Below, one piece after another: positions 23,426 through 36,580 of a stretch of 64,000 nucleotides of DNA (within the stretch, counting starts at the first letter, position 1; each line of letters begins with the position of its first letter). The notes beneath the pieces are model-generated. The model made no database searches. It was not told the origin of the DNA and saw only the letters and a program-made list of their open reading frames with translations. The DNA is taken from positions 29,434,562 through 29,498,561 of the forward strand of contig CM026401.1 in the NCBI GenBank assembly GCA_014843695.1, given 5' to 3'. The stretch comes from Archivesica marissinica. Taxonomy: Eukaryota > Mollusca > Bivalvia > Venerida > Vesicomyidae. Made by a program: the position numbers and the translations under genes.

Positions 23426-25530
23426 ACTACAATGCAAACTGTTTAAAGCTTTGTTTCGGGATGAATCAAATTGTTTGCGTATATTTTTTTTATTTGTACA
23501 CCGGCTGCTCTGGTGTCGAGTTTCAACTTTCTATCTTCTGTATGAATCAGTGATGAAGACCAAGGAATTCAACTACCAGAGTAGTTAGTACAACTAGTAA
23601 TCAAATTCCGAATATGTTACTGACGCAGAATATTAATGGGTAATAAACCAGAAACATCCCTTACCAGCGGGCACATAGTAGGACACAGAAAAATAACATC
23701 TAAAACGTGGCGGAACTAAATACCGGAAACAAGGCTGGATACATTGGTTAATGATGTCACTTGCTACATGTATCTTGACTTGCTTCATGCGGAAACAGTG
23801 GCGCGAAATCCATCCTCTTGCAATCACCAGCTTCAGTAATTGCCATCTCCTCAAAGAAATTCAAAATTTACATGCCGGATTAAAAATCTCCATGAGGTTG
23901 GTAAGTAAGCATGATCTGGTTTAGCAGGAGCAGAAAAAAACATAACTCGATTTCACTGTCAATCTCGCTTCATCACAAACTGCTCTGTGCGCATCATTTT
24001 CAATTATATTCTACCTAACGTTTGAAGCCCATTTTGCCCCTCTTAGTGGATGTGCACACAATTTAATGTGATGTTGTTCCAGGGTGTGTCCGAAAATAAA
24101 CTGAGGATTGGGGGATTGGTCATTCTGTGTCGTATTGTTCGCTTTTACAGACAGTGGAACCCTAAATGAATACACGATGCGCGGTTTCGAATTCCGCTGT
24201 AAGAGGAAAGTGAATTAAAATATTCCATTCCGTAAAGCGTTTTTAACACGCCCACCCTGTCGTTAGGAGAGGGGGTGCCGCTAGGAGCGGGGGTTATTGC
24301 TTTGGCTGCGTGTGTGCATGTCTGTTAGCAGAATCAATAAATAAAAAAAAGTCTATGAAATTTGATAACATATTGTGCTTATATAGAGGGATGAAGTGCT
24401 TCGAATTTGGGAGGAATCGATCAAGGCATGTGGTCATGGCGGTCAGGCCAGAGCGGCGTTTGCATCACTTCGAGTGCTATTCTCTAGTTCGTGATATAGT
24501 TTGGCAATTATACGCCTTGCATTTGGATAAAGCGTGAGAACTATATGTCAGCATTTGGTTGGACATGTTTTATGAGGCAATCCTAATATCAATAGAGGTA
24601 CAGATCAGCACGGTCAATGTTTGAATACAACCTGAAGTCTACACATGGCAAACTAGTTTTGGAATTTGAGATCACCTTTAAAACATTGCATGTGATGTTC
24701 TACTTCGCAAGACCCATTACAGCACACATTATTGACAGGAAATGGTAAACTGCCTAAAGACTGTATGCCCGTTACATTACAAATTGTTGCCTGGAATTGG
24801 TAACAAGCTTAAAGACTGTATTGTCGTTGCATGACGAATTGTTGACCGGAAATGGTACTATGCTTAAAGAAGGTATGCCCTTTACATCACACATTGTTGA
24901 CCGGAAGTGTTACAGTGGCTATTCGCTCAGCAAAAAATGGTTAAGCTGTGACTGGACTGAATATAGTAGAAGGCCATTTCAAAAACGTATTGTCCGTGGG
25001 AAAACATATTTAAAATGGTACTGGGTTCAGGACTGCGGAATTCTGTTCATGTTCCTAATTGTAGGTGTTAGGTGGTTGTGGTCGACGTATATACCAAGTT
25101 ATTTCTGATGTTGTATAGGTATATGACTGATGATTGTATGCCAGTTCAGGAACTTAATCATTTGTGTTACACTGCAATGTAGTGATACTCATTGCAGATA
25201 TAGTGTGCAGTTGATCGTTGCACTCTTTCTTAAGGCAATATACTTTTCCAGAGGTGCCAGATGGTTGAGCAATACTAGAGTTGGGGACGAACATAGGTGT
25301 TAGAAGCATTTTCTTTTACCTTATTTTTACTGGTCCTCGCGTTCCTTTTAATGAATCCGAGCGAGTTAGTAGCTTTAGAGATGTTGTTTATATGGGGAGA
25401 ACAGTTTAAATCTTTATAACACAGGTATTTAGCGGCATCGGTTGTCTTTAGTATGCTAATATGTTGTTGAGTGTGTAGGGGAAAATGCGTGTGTTAGGTA
25501 GGGTTTCAGTAGATTACATAGTTCTATTGT
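23426..25530. other. 2.1-kb single-copy island without a supportable gene
   Basis: This is the longest island. Small frames at 23633-23854 (minus), 24310-24537 and 24797-25108 (plus) show no recognisable domain and no consistent splice signals, so they are not annotated. A degenerate repeat of about 55 bp occurs near 24700-24915, with TTGACCGGAA-like cores at about 24732, 24786, 24842 and 24897. The stretch from 25110 to 25480 holds nothing I recognise. Confidence 0.5.
24700..24915 (+). repeat. Degenerate tandem repeat of about 55 bp (3-4 units)
   Basis: Related blocks contain ATTGTTGACCGGAAATGG-like text followed by GCTTAAAGACTGTATG, at spacings of 54-56 bp. Divergence between units is high, unlike the homogeneous arrays around it, so this looks like an old, inactive minisatellite. 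Confidence 0.6.
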
Positions 25531-27245
25531 ACTTCATCCTTAGTCTCTCCTCATTCTGTATATTATTCATCCCTAGTCTCTCCTCATTCTGTATATTCTT
25601 CATCCTTAGTCTCTCCTCATTCTGTATATTCTTCATCCTTAGTCCCTCCTCATTCTGTATATTCTTCATCCTTAGTCTCTCCTCATTCTGTATATTCTTC
25701 ATCCTTAGTCTCTCCGCATGTTATATATTCTTCATCCTTAGTCTCTCCTCATTCTGTATATTCTTCATCCTTAGTCTCTCCGCATGTTATATATTCTTCA
25801 TCCTTAGTCTCTCCGCATGTTGTATATTCTTCATCCTTAGTCTCTCCGCATGTTGTATATTCTTCTTCCTTAGTCCCTCCTCGTTCTGTATATTCTTCTT
25901 CCATAGTCCCTCCTCGTTCTGTATATTCTTCTTCCTTAGTCCCTCCTCGTTCTGTATATTCTTCTTCCTTAGTCCCTCCTCATTCTACATATTCTTCATC
26001 CTTAGTTTCTCCTCATTCTGTATATTCTTCTTCCTTAGTCCCTCCTCGTTCTGTATATTCTTCTTCCTTAGTCCCTCCTCATTCTGTATATTCTGCATCC
26101 TTAGTTTCTCCTCATTCTGTATATTCTTCTTCCTTAGTCTCTCCTCATTCTGTATATTCTTCATCCTTAGTCTCTCCTCATTCTGTATATTCTTCATCCT
26201 TAGTCTCTCCGCATGTTGTATATTCTTCATCCTTAGTCTCTCCGCATGTTGTATATTCTTCTTCCTTAGTCCCTCCTCGTTCTGTATATTCTTCTTCCAT
26301 AGTCCCTCCTCGTTCTGTATATTCTTCTTCCTTAGTCCCTCCTCGTTCTGTATATTCTTCTTCCTTAGTCCCTCCTCATTCTACATATTCTTCATCCTTA
26401 GTTTCTCCTCATTCTGTATATTCTTCTTCCTTAGTCCCTCCTCATTCTACATATTCTTCATCCTTAGTTTCTCCTCATTCTGTATATTCTTCTTCCTTAG
26501 TCCCTCCTCGTTCTGTATATTCTTCTTCCTTAGTCCCTCCTCATTCTACATATTCTTCATCCTTAGTTTCTCCTCATTCTGTATATTCTTCTTCCTTAGT
26601 CCCTCCTCATTCTGTATATTCTTCATCCTTAGTTTCTCCTCATTCTGTATATTCTTCATCCTTAGTCTCTCCTCATTCTGTATATTATTCATCCTTAGTT
26701 TCTCCTCATTCTGTATATTCTTCTTCCTTAGTCTCTCCTCATTCTGTATATTCTTCATCCTTAGTCTCTCCGCATGGTGTATATTCTTCTTCCTTAGTCT
26801 CTCCACGTTCTGTATATTCTTATTCCTTAGTCTCTCCTCGTTCTGCATATTCTTCATCCTTAGTCTCTCCTCATTCTGCATATTCTTCATCCTTAGTCTC
26901 TCCTCATTCTGCATATTCTTCATCCTTAGTCTCTCCTCATTCAGTATATTCGTCATCCTTAGTCTATCCTCATTCTGTATATTCATCTTCCTTAGTCTCT
27001 CCTCATTCAGTATATTCGTCATCCTTAGTCTCTCCTCATTCTATGTATTCTTCATAATTAGTCTCTCCTCATTCTGTATATTCTTCATCCTTAGTCCCTC
27101 CTCATTCTGCATATTCTTCATCCTTAGTCTCTCCTCATTCTGCATATTCTTCTTCCTTAGTCTCTCCTCATTCTGTATATTCGTCTTCCTTAGTCTCTCC
27201 TCATTCTGTATATTATTCATCCTTAGTCTCTCCTCATTCTGTATA
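25531..27245 (+). repeat. 33-bp pyrimidine-rich minisatellite (about 52 units)
   Basis: The unit core is TCCTTAGTCTCTCCTCAT followed by TCTGTATATTCTTCA. The plus strand is strongly C/T-rich and the minus strand purine-rich. Since 33 is a multiple of 3, the plus strand reads as SLSSFCIFFIL repeats for nearly 600 codons and the minus strand as MKNIQNEERLR repeats. Both strands are open, as expected from a stop-free unit and not from selection. A 396-bp (12-unit) block is duplicated inside it. Confidence 0.96.
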
Positions 27246-27247
27246 AC

Positions 27248-27285
27248 CATTCCCGAGACCTCATTCCTGATGTAATCCATCGCCA
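27248..27285 (-). mobile_element. SINE type C fragment at the array edge
   Basis: The 35-bp stretch with CCCGAGACCTCATTCCTGAT and ATCCATCGCCAT matches the corresponding part of the minus-strand copies at 59954-60155 and 44098-44232. Head and tail are missing. It abuts the last unit of the 33-bp array. Confidence 0.6.
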
Positions 27286-27845
27286 TAAATAAAAATAATG
27301 GTTCCATTATGATACTGATATGACATTTTTGAAAGATCGATATCGACTAACACTATCAAATAAGTGTAATTGATATCATGATTTTTAACTATGTGTCTTA
27401 AGTGACAATTACAGATCATAATATTGCTTGTGTTTGACTGATATCACATATTCAATATGTGATACAATCATATATAGTTGAATATGTGATTCATAGGCAT
27501 AGTTCATAATCGATAGATACGAATCACATATTCAAGTATTTTATATCAACAATTTCATTTTGTATATAACATTTCGAGTATTTATGATAAATTTGTTCCA
27601 TAGTGGTACTGACATGACACTTTTGACATATTGGCATCATATATTCGAATTGCTGACATCACACTATCGAATAAGTGTAATTGATATCATGATATTAAAT
27701 ATGCGACAATTTTAGGATAAATAGTTGTAAAATGTGGAGCATAATAGTACTGTCTAGTACATGTTCGAAAGTGTGAGTTCAACTATTCTAATGTTTGGAA
27801 TAATTTACTAACAAACAATTATTACATTTTAAAAATTAATTCGGC
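27286..27845. repeat. Diverged direct duplication of about 300 bp
   Basis: The stretch near 27298-27420 recurs in altered form near 27597-27725. Both contain a GTTCCAT start, then ACTGATATGACA or ACTGACATGACA, then AAGTGTAATTGATATCATGA and later a GACAATT. The second copy has an extra internal segment. The island is very AT-rich and holds no gene I can support. Confidence 0.55.
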
Positions 27846-28724
27846 TTGTATAAAACATACATGTACGTGTACTTAATTTATATAAGGCATACATGTACGT
27901 GTACTTAATTTATATAAGGCATACATGTACGTGTACTTAATTTATATAAGGCATACATGTACGTGTACTTAATTTATATAAGGCATACATGTACGTGTAC
28001 TTAATTTATATAAGGCATACATGTACGTGTACTTAATTTATATAAGGCATACATGTACGTGTACTTAATTTATATAAGGCATACATGTACGTGTACTTAA
28101 TTTATATAAGGCATACATGTACGTGTAGTTAATTTATATAAGGCATACATGTACGTGTAGTTAATTTATATAAGGCATACATGTACGTGTACTTAATTTA
28201 TATAAGGCATACATGTACGTGTACTTAATTTATATAAGGCATACATGTACGTGTACTTAATTTATATAAGGCATACATGTACGTGTAGTTAATTTATATA
28301 AGGCATACATGTACGTGTACTTAATTTATATAAGGCATACATGTACGTGTACTTAATTTATATAAGGCATACATGTACGTGTACTTAATTTATATAAGGC
28401 ATACATGTACGTGTACTTAATTTATATAAGGCATACATGTACGTGTACTTAATTTATATAAGGCATACATGTACGTGTACTTAATTTATATAAGGCATAC
28501 ATGTACGTGTAGTTAATTTATATAAGGCATACATGTACGTGTACTTAATTTATATAAGGCATACATGTACGTGTACTTAATTTATATAAGGCATACATGT
28601 ACGTGTAGTTAATTTATATAAGGCATACATGTACGTGTACTTAATTTATATAAGGCATACATGTACGTGTAGTTAATTTATATAAGGCATATATGTACGT
28701 GTAGTTAATTTATATAAGGCATAC
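27846..28724 (+). repeat. 32-bp minisatellite, highly homogeneous (about 27 units)
   Basis: The unit carries AAGGCATACATGTACGTGTA followed by an AT-rich CTTAATTTATAT. Units are nearly identical; the main variant is ACTTAA to AGTTAA. Each unit contains the 8-bp palindrome TACATGTA next to TACGTGTA. Low divergence suggests recent amplification or active homogenisation. Confidence 0.97.
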
Positions 28725-28765
28725 AGATCTAACGTAAGTATTGATGCACTATATCCACATTTTAA

Positions 28766-28856
28766 TCTAGTTAAATATACATGTTATATAATGTATGCAT
28801 AGTGGGTGGGGTAAATATACATGTTATATAATGTATGCATAGTGGGTGGGGTAAAT
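28766..28856 (+). repeat. 41-bp direct duplication (2 units)
   Basis: Two perfect or near-perfect copies of a 41-bp unit containing TACATGTTATATAATGTATG and then GCATAGTGGGTGGGG. Confidence 0.85.
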
Positions 28857-29795
28857 CACCCCTCTATGAACACCTCTATTTGCACATGCCAGAATAGCTT
28901 CTATATGCATTTGCCATGTACAATGGGAGTAGTTATCATGTATTGATACAATTAATTAAAGACATCCAACATCGGGGTGCATATAAACTGTAGATATACT
29001 GGCACAAAACGGATCAAATATCCGTGTCGAAGTGGTCACTATTTACATTATGGCATTTTTAGCCAGTTTTGACAGTAACAAGTAACTATAGCTGTTAATA
29101 TGTTACACATGACACTCATATCAGAAAAGCAGATATGTGTTCTTTTTCCGCTACTTTAAATATTACATTGGTAGTGGGTGGGGTAACTTTACCCCTGAAA
29201 AAGTCTTATTTTGTCAACCATTTTAGTTTTATTTAAGCAATTTGCATCAAATATGGCTAGTTACCGTATACATGTATGTAATGAAAATCTAACAAATTGA
29301 AACAGCAATGCTATAACATGCTTTTATTGCACACCCAATGCACATAATAAATCACCCACTATTTTGTCAGTTGTCTCTTTTTTGGACATTTTTTACCAAT
29401 TTTGGCCAATAGTACAGAGTGCAACTTTTAGTATCCAGAGCTTCACATATTATCATAGTCATAACTGCTAAAATAAATTCTTTTGCAATTAGTTTGCACC
29501 CATATGCCAATTCCAGCTACATTGACTGGAGTAAAATTCCTTGTTCCTTAGTAGGAAACTCTGATCGTAGCATTTGTGTGTGATTTGCAACGACATATTT
29601 TATTAAATTCCAATTAGACTGAAATCTTTGCACGTTGGCGGTGACAGTAACAAGTCAAATATGTCATCGAATTTCATTAGAAAAAGATCTTTCTAAATGA
29701 AGGTCCTGGATCGCTCACCTGGAAGTTTGCACGTTCGTTTTAAAACTGCTAGGTACTAATATTATTTTAACAGGTCATTCAATAGAAGTTTATAA
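28857..29795. other. Single-copy AT-rich island
   Basis: No gene seen. The GTGGGTGGGGTAA motif of the preceding duplication recurs at about 29172-29184, where it forms a perfect GGGGTAA-CT-TTACCCC palindrome. A reverse-oriented ATCACCCACTATT occurs near 29350. Confidence 0.5.
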
Positions 29796-32700
29796 TACAA
29801 TAACCGGAGTCCTAGAGTGTGATATCTCCCTACATATAGTACAATAACCGGAGTCCTAGAGTGTGATATCTCCCTACATATACACAATAACCGGAGTCCT
29901 AGAGTGTGATATCTCCCTACATATACACAATAACCGGAGTCATAGCGTGTGATATCTCCCTACATATACACAATAACCGGAGTCCTAGAGTGTGATATCT
30001 CCCTACATATACACAATAACCGGAGTCCTAGAGTGTGATATCTCCCTACATATAGTACAATAACCGGAGTCCTAGAGTGTGATATCTCCCTACATATACA
30101 CAATAACCGGTGTCATAGAGTGTGATATCTCCCTACATATACACAATAACCGGTGTCATAGAGTGTGATATCTCCCTACATATAGTACAATAACCGGAGT
30201 CCTAGAGTGTGATATCTCCCTACATATAGTACAATAACCGGAGTCATAGAGTGTGATATCTCCCTACATATAGTACAATAACCGGAGTCATAGAGTGCGA
30301 TATCTCCCTACATATAGTACAATAACCGGAGTCATAGAGTGTGATATCTCCCTACATATAGTACAATAACCGGAGTCCTAGAGTGTGATATCTCCCTACA
30401 TATAGTACAATAACCGGAGTCATAGAGTGTGATATCTCCCTACATATACACAATAACCGGAGTCATAGAGTGTGATATCTCCCTACATATAGTACAATAA
30501 CCGAAGTCATAGAGGGTGATATCTCCCTACATATAGTACAATAACCGGAGTCATAGAGTGTGATATCTCCCTACATATAGTACAATAACCGGAGTCATAG
30601 AGTGTGATATCTCCCTACATATAGCACAATAACCGGAGTCCTAGAGTTTGATATCTCCCTACATAAACACAATAACCGAAGTCATAGAGTGTGATATCTC
30701 CCTACATATAGTACAATAACCAAAGTCATAGAGTGTGATATCTCCCTACATATAGTACAATAACCGGAGTCATAGAGTGTGATATCTCCCTACATATACA
30801 CAATAACCGGAGTCATAGAGTGTGATATCTCCCTACATATAGCACAATAACCGGAGTCATAGAGTGTGATATCTCCCTATATATAGCACAATTACTGGAG
30901 TCATAGAGGGTGATATCTCCCTATATATAGTACAATAACCGGAGTCCTAGAGTGTGATATCTCCCTACATAAAGTACAATAACCGGAGTCATAGAGTGTG
31001 ATATCTCCCTACATATAGCACAATAACCGGAGTCATAGAGGGTGATATCTCCCTACATATACACAATAACCGGAGTCATAGAGTGTGATATCTCCCTACA
31101 TATAGCACAATAACCGGAGTCCTAGAGTGTGATATCTCCCTACATATACACAATAACCGAAGTCATAGAGTGTGATATCTCCCTACATATAGTACAATAA
31201 CCAAAGTCATAGAGTGTGATATCTCCCTACATATAGTACAATAACCGGAGTCATAGAGTGTGATATCTCCCTACATATAGCACAATAACCGGAGTCATAG
31301 AGGGTGATATCTCCCTACATATACACAATAACCGGAGTCATAGAGTGTGATATCTCCCTACATATAGCACAATAACCGGAGTCCTAGAGTGTGATATCTC
31401 CCTACATATACACAATAACCAGAGTCCTAGAGTGTGATATCTCCCTACATATACACAATAACCGGAGTCATAGAGTGTGATATCTCCTTACATATAGCAC
31501 AATAACCAAAGTCATAGAGTGTGATATCTCCCTACATATAGTACAATAACCGGAGTCCTAGAGTGTGATATCTCCCTACATATAGTACAATAACCGGAGT
31601 CATAGAGTGTGATATCTCCCTACATATACACAATAACCGGAGTCATAGAGTGTGATATCACCCTACATATAGCACAATAACCGGAGTCCTAGAGTGTAAT
31701 ATCTCCCTACATATACACAATAACCGGAGTCATAGAGGGTGATATCTCCCTACATATAGTACAATAACCGGTGTCATAGAGTGTGATATCTCCCTACATA
31801 TAGTACAATAACCGGAGTCATAGAGTGTGATATCTCCCTACATATAGCACAATAACCGAAGTCATAGAGTGTGATATCTCCCTACATATACACAATAACC
31901 GGAGTCATAGAGTGTGATATCTCCCTACATATAGCACAATAACCGAAGTCCTAGAGTGTGATATCTCCCTACATATAGTACAATAACCGGAGTCATAGAG
32001 TGTGATATCTCCCTACATATAGTACAATAACCAGAGTCATAGAGTGTGATATCTCCCTACATATAGTACAATAACCGGAGTCATAGAGTGTGATATCTCC
32101 CTACATATAGTACAATAACCAGAGTCATAGAGTGTGATATCTCCCTACATATAGTACAATAACCGGAGTCATAGAGTGTGATATCTCCCTACATATAGTA
32201 CAATAACCGGAGTCCTAGAGTGTGATATCTCCCTACATATAGTACAATAACCGGAGTCATAGAGTGTGATATCTCCCTACATATAGTACAATAACCGAAG
32301 TCATAGAGTGTGATATCTCCCTACATATAGTACAATAACCGGAGTCCTAGAGTGTGATATCTCCCTACATATAGTACAATAACCGGAGTCATAGAGTGTG
32401 ATATATCCCTACATATAGTACAATAACCAGAGTCTTAGAGTGTGATATCTCCCTACATATAGTACAATAACCGGAGTCCTAGAGTGTGATATCTCCCTAC
32501 ATATAGTACAATAACCGGAGTCATAGAGTGTGATATCTCCCTACATATAGTACAATAACCAGAGTCATAGAGTGTGATATCTCCCTACATATAGTACAAT
32601 AACCGGAGTCCTAGAGTGTGATATCTCCCTACATATAGTACAATAACCGGAGTCATAGAGTGTGATATCTCCCTACATATAGTACAATAACCAGAGTCCT

Positions 32701-34436
32701 AGAGTGTGATATCTCCCTACATATAGCACAATTACCGGAGTCCTAGTGTGATATCTCCCTACATATAGTACAATAACCGGAGTCCTAGAGTGTGATATCT
32801 CCCTACATATAGCACAATAACCGAAGTCATAGAGTGTGATATCTCCCTACATATAGCACAATAACCGGAGTCATAGAGTGTGATATCTCCCTACATATAG
32901 CACAATAACCGGTGTCATAGAGTGTGATATCTCCCTACATATAGCACAATAACCGGAGTCCTAGAGTGTGATATCTCCCTACATATACACAATAACCGGT
33001 GTCATAGAGTGTGATATCTCCCTACATATACACAATAACCGGTGTCATAGAGTGTGATATCTCCCTACATATAGCACAATAACCGGAGTCCTAGAGTGTG
33101 ATATCTCCCTACATATACACAATAACCGGAGTCCTAGAGTGTGATATCTCCCTACATATACACAATAACCGGAGTCATAGAGTGTGATATCTCCCTACAT
33201 ATAGTACAATAACCGGAGTCATAGAGTGTGATATCTCCCAACATATAGTACACTAACCGGAGTCATAGAGTGTGATATCTCCCTACATATAGTACAATAA
33301 CCGGAGTCCTAGAGTGTGATATCTCCCTACATATAGCACAATAACCGGAGTCATAGAGTGTGATATCTCCCTACATATAGCACAATAACCGGAGTCATAG
33401 AGTGTGATATCTCCCTACATATAGTACAATAACCGAAGTCATAGAGTGTGATATCTCCCTACATATAGTACAATAACCGGAGTCATAGAGTGTGATATCT
33501 CCCTACATATAGTACAATAACCGAAGTCATAGAGTGTGATATCTCCCTACATATAGTACAATAACCGGAGTCCTAGAGTGTGATATCTCCCTACATATAG
33601 TACAATAACCGGAGTCATAGAGTGTGATATCTCCCTACATATAGTACAATAACCGGAGTCCTAGAGTGTGATATCTCCCTACATATAGCACAATAACCAA
33701 AGTCATAGAGTGTGATATCTCCCTACATATACACAATAACCGGAGTCATAGAGTGTGATATCTCCCTACATATAGTACAATAACCAAAGTCATAGAGTGT
33801 GATATCTCCCTACATATAGTACAATAACCAAAGTCATAGAGTGCGATATCTCCCTACATATACACAATAACCGGAGTCATAGAGTGTGATATCTCCCTAC
33901 ATATAGTACAATAACCGGAGTCCTAGAGTGTGATATCTCCCTACATATAGTACAATAACCAAAGTCATAGAGTGTGATATCTCCCTACATATAGCACAAT
34001 AACCAAAGTCATAGAGTGTGATATCTCCCTACATATAGTACAATAACCGGAGTCCTAGAGTGTGATATCTCCCTACATATAGTACAATAACCGGAGTCCT
34101 AGAGTGTGATATCTCCCTACATATAGTACAATAACCGGAGTCATAGAGTGTGATATCTCCCTACATATAGTACAATAACCGGTGTCATAGAGTGTGATAT
34201 CTCCCTACATATACACAATAACCAGAGTCCTAGAGTGTGATATCTCCCTACATGCACACACTAACCGGATTCCTAGAGTGTGATATCTCCCTACATGCAC
34301 ACACTAACCGGAGTCCTAGAGTGTGATATCTCCCTACATATACACACTAACCGGAGTCCTATAGTGTGATATCTCCCTACACATACACTAACCGGAGTCC
34401 TAGAGTGTGATATCTCCCTACATGCACACAATAACC
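29796..34436 (+). repeat. 44-bp minisatellite (42/44-bp units, about 107 copies)
   Basis: The conserved core is GTGTGATATCTCCCTACAT, followed by either an ATAGTACAATAACC or an ATACACAATAACC linker, giving 44- and 42-bp units. The CCGGAGTC segment varies as CCGAAGTC, CCAAAGTC, CCAGAGTC and CCGGTGTC. The last few units (34230-34436) are a distinct subtype with CATGCACACA. The unit length and stops preclude long frames. Confidence 0.97.
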
Positions 34437-34488
34437 GAAGTCAGTCAGTTATTGTGTGCATGTAGGGAGATATGACACTCTAGGACTC
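34395..34488. repeat. Near-perfect 41-bp inverted repeat at an array junction
   Basis: The last forward unit of the 44-bp array (34395-34435) is followed by a 12-nt spacer (34436-34447) and then by its reverse complement (34448-34488), with one mismatch (ATATC against ATATG). Two bases later the next array (22-bp) begins. As single strands this would fold into a 41-bp stem with a 12-nt loop. Confidence 0.92.
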
Positions 34489-36580
34489 TAAGGTCCCTTG
34501 TAATGACAGATAAGAACAATTGTAATGACATATAAGGTCCCTTGTAATGACATATAATGTCCCTTGTAATGATATATAAGGTCCATTGTAATGACATATA
34601 AGGTCCCTTGTAATGACATATAAGGTCCATTGTAATGACATATAAGGTCCCTTGTAATGACATATAAGGTCCCTTGTAATGACATATAAGGTCCCTTGTA
34701 ATGACATATAATGTCCCCTTGTAATGACATATAATGTCCCTTGTAATGACTTATAAGTATATTGTAATGATATATAAGTCTATTGTAATGATATATAAGG
34801 TCCATTGTAATGACATATAAGGTCCCTTGTAATGACATACAAGGTCCCTTGTAATGACATATAATGTCCCTTGTAATGATATATAAGGTCCATTGTAATG
34901 ACATATAAGGTCCCTTGTAATTACATATAAGGTCCCTTGTAATGACATATAAGGTACATTGTAATGACATATAATGTCCCTTGTAATGATATATAAGGTC
35001 CCCTTGTAATGACATATAAGCTCCCTTGTAATGACATATAATGTCCCTTGTAATGACATATAATGTCCCTTGTAATGACTTATAAGTCTATTGTAATGAT
35101 ATATATGTCTATTGTAATGATATATAAGGTCCATTGTAATGACATATAAGGTCCCTTGTAATGACATATAAGGTCCCTTGTAATGACATATAAGGTCCCT
35201 TGTAATGACATATAATGTCCCTTGTAATGATATATAAGGTCAATTGTAATGACATATAAGGTCCCTTGTAATGACATATAAGGTCCCTTGTAATGACATA
35301 TAAGGTACATTGTAATGACATATAAGGTCCCTTGTAATGACATATAAGGTACATTGTAATGACATATAATGTCCCTTGTAATGACTTATAAGTCTATTGT
35401 AATGACATATAATGTCCCTTGTAATGACATATAATGTCCCTTGTAATGATATATAATGTCCCTTGTAATGACATATAAGGTCCATTGTAATGACATATAA
35501 GGTCCCTTGTAATGACATATAATGTCCCTTGTAATGACATATAAGGTCCATTGTAATGATATATAAGTCTATTGTAATGATATATAAGGTCCATTGTAAT
35601 GACATATAAGGTCCCTTATAATGACATATAAGGCCCCTTGTAATGACATATAAGTCTATTGTAATGATATATAAGGTCCATTGTAATGACATATAAGTCT
35701 ATTGTAATGATATATACGGTCCATTGTAATGACATATAAGGCCCCTTGTAATGACATATAAGGCCCCTTGTTATGACTTATAATGTCCCTTGTAATGATA
35801 TATAAGGTCCATTGTAATGACATATAATGTCCCCTTGTAATGACATATAATGTCCCCTTGTAATGACATATAAGGCCCCTTGTAATGACATATAAGTCTA
35901 TTGTAATGATATATAAGGTCCATTGTAATGACATATAAGGTCCCTTGTAATGACATATAATGTCCCTTGTTATGACTTATAATGTCCCTTGTAATGATAT
36001 ATAAGGTCCATTGTAATGACATATAAGGTCCCTTGTAATGACATATACTGTCCCTTGTAATGATATATAAGGTCCATTGTAATGACATATAAGGTCCCTT
36101 GTAATGACATATAATGTCCCTTGTAATGATATATAAGGTCCATTGTAATGACATATCAGGTCCCTTGTAATGACATATAATGTCCCTTGTAATGACATAT
36201 AAGGTCCCTTGTAATGACATATATGGTCTATTGTAATGACATATAAGGTCCCTTGTAATGACATATACGGTCCCTTGTAATGACATATAATGTCCCTTGT
36301 AATGACATATAATGTCCCCTTGTAATGACATATAATGTCCCCTTGTAATGACATATAAGGCCCCTTGTAATGACATATAAGTCTATTGTAATGACATATA
36401 AGGTCCTTTGTAATGACATATAAGGTCCCTTGTAATGACATATAAGGTCCCTTGTAATGACATATAATGTCCCTTGTAATGATATATAAGGTCCATTGTA
36501 ATGACATATAAGGTCCCTTGTAATGACATATAAGGTCCCTTGTAATGACATATAAGGTCCCTTGTAATGACAACTAAGGA
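34489..36580 (-). repeat. 22-bp AT-rich minisatellite (about 95 units)
   Basis: The unit core is AATGACATATAAGGTCCC with TTGT. Variants include GGTCCATTGT, AAGTCTATTGT, GATATATAAGG and ATGTCCCC. It is unrelated to the 22-bp array at the left of the window. Three units restore frame, so the minus strand reads as repeats of MSLQGTLYVIT and ICHYKGPY. I regard these as array artefacts. Confidence 0.96.

Noticed and set aside
24797..25108. 103-codon plus frame as a gene
   Set aside because: Its first part is the degenerate 55-bp tandem repeat and the rest shows no motif or splice support.
25485..27275. 596-codon plus frame with hydrophobic SLSSFCIFFIL repeats, resembling a multi-pass membrane protein
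   Set aside because: Hydrophobicity follows from the pyrimidine-rich 33-bp unit. The opposite strand is open as MKNIQNEERLR repeats. No signal peptide or unique end regions.
29796..34436. CRISPR-like array (regular 44-bp period)
   Set aside because: The whole 42-44 bp is repeated with no unique spacers, in a eukaryotic context without cas genes.
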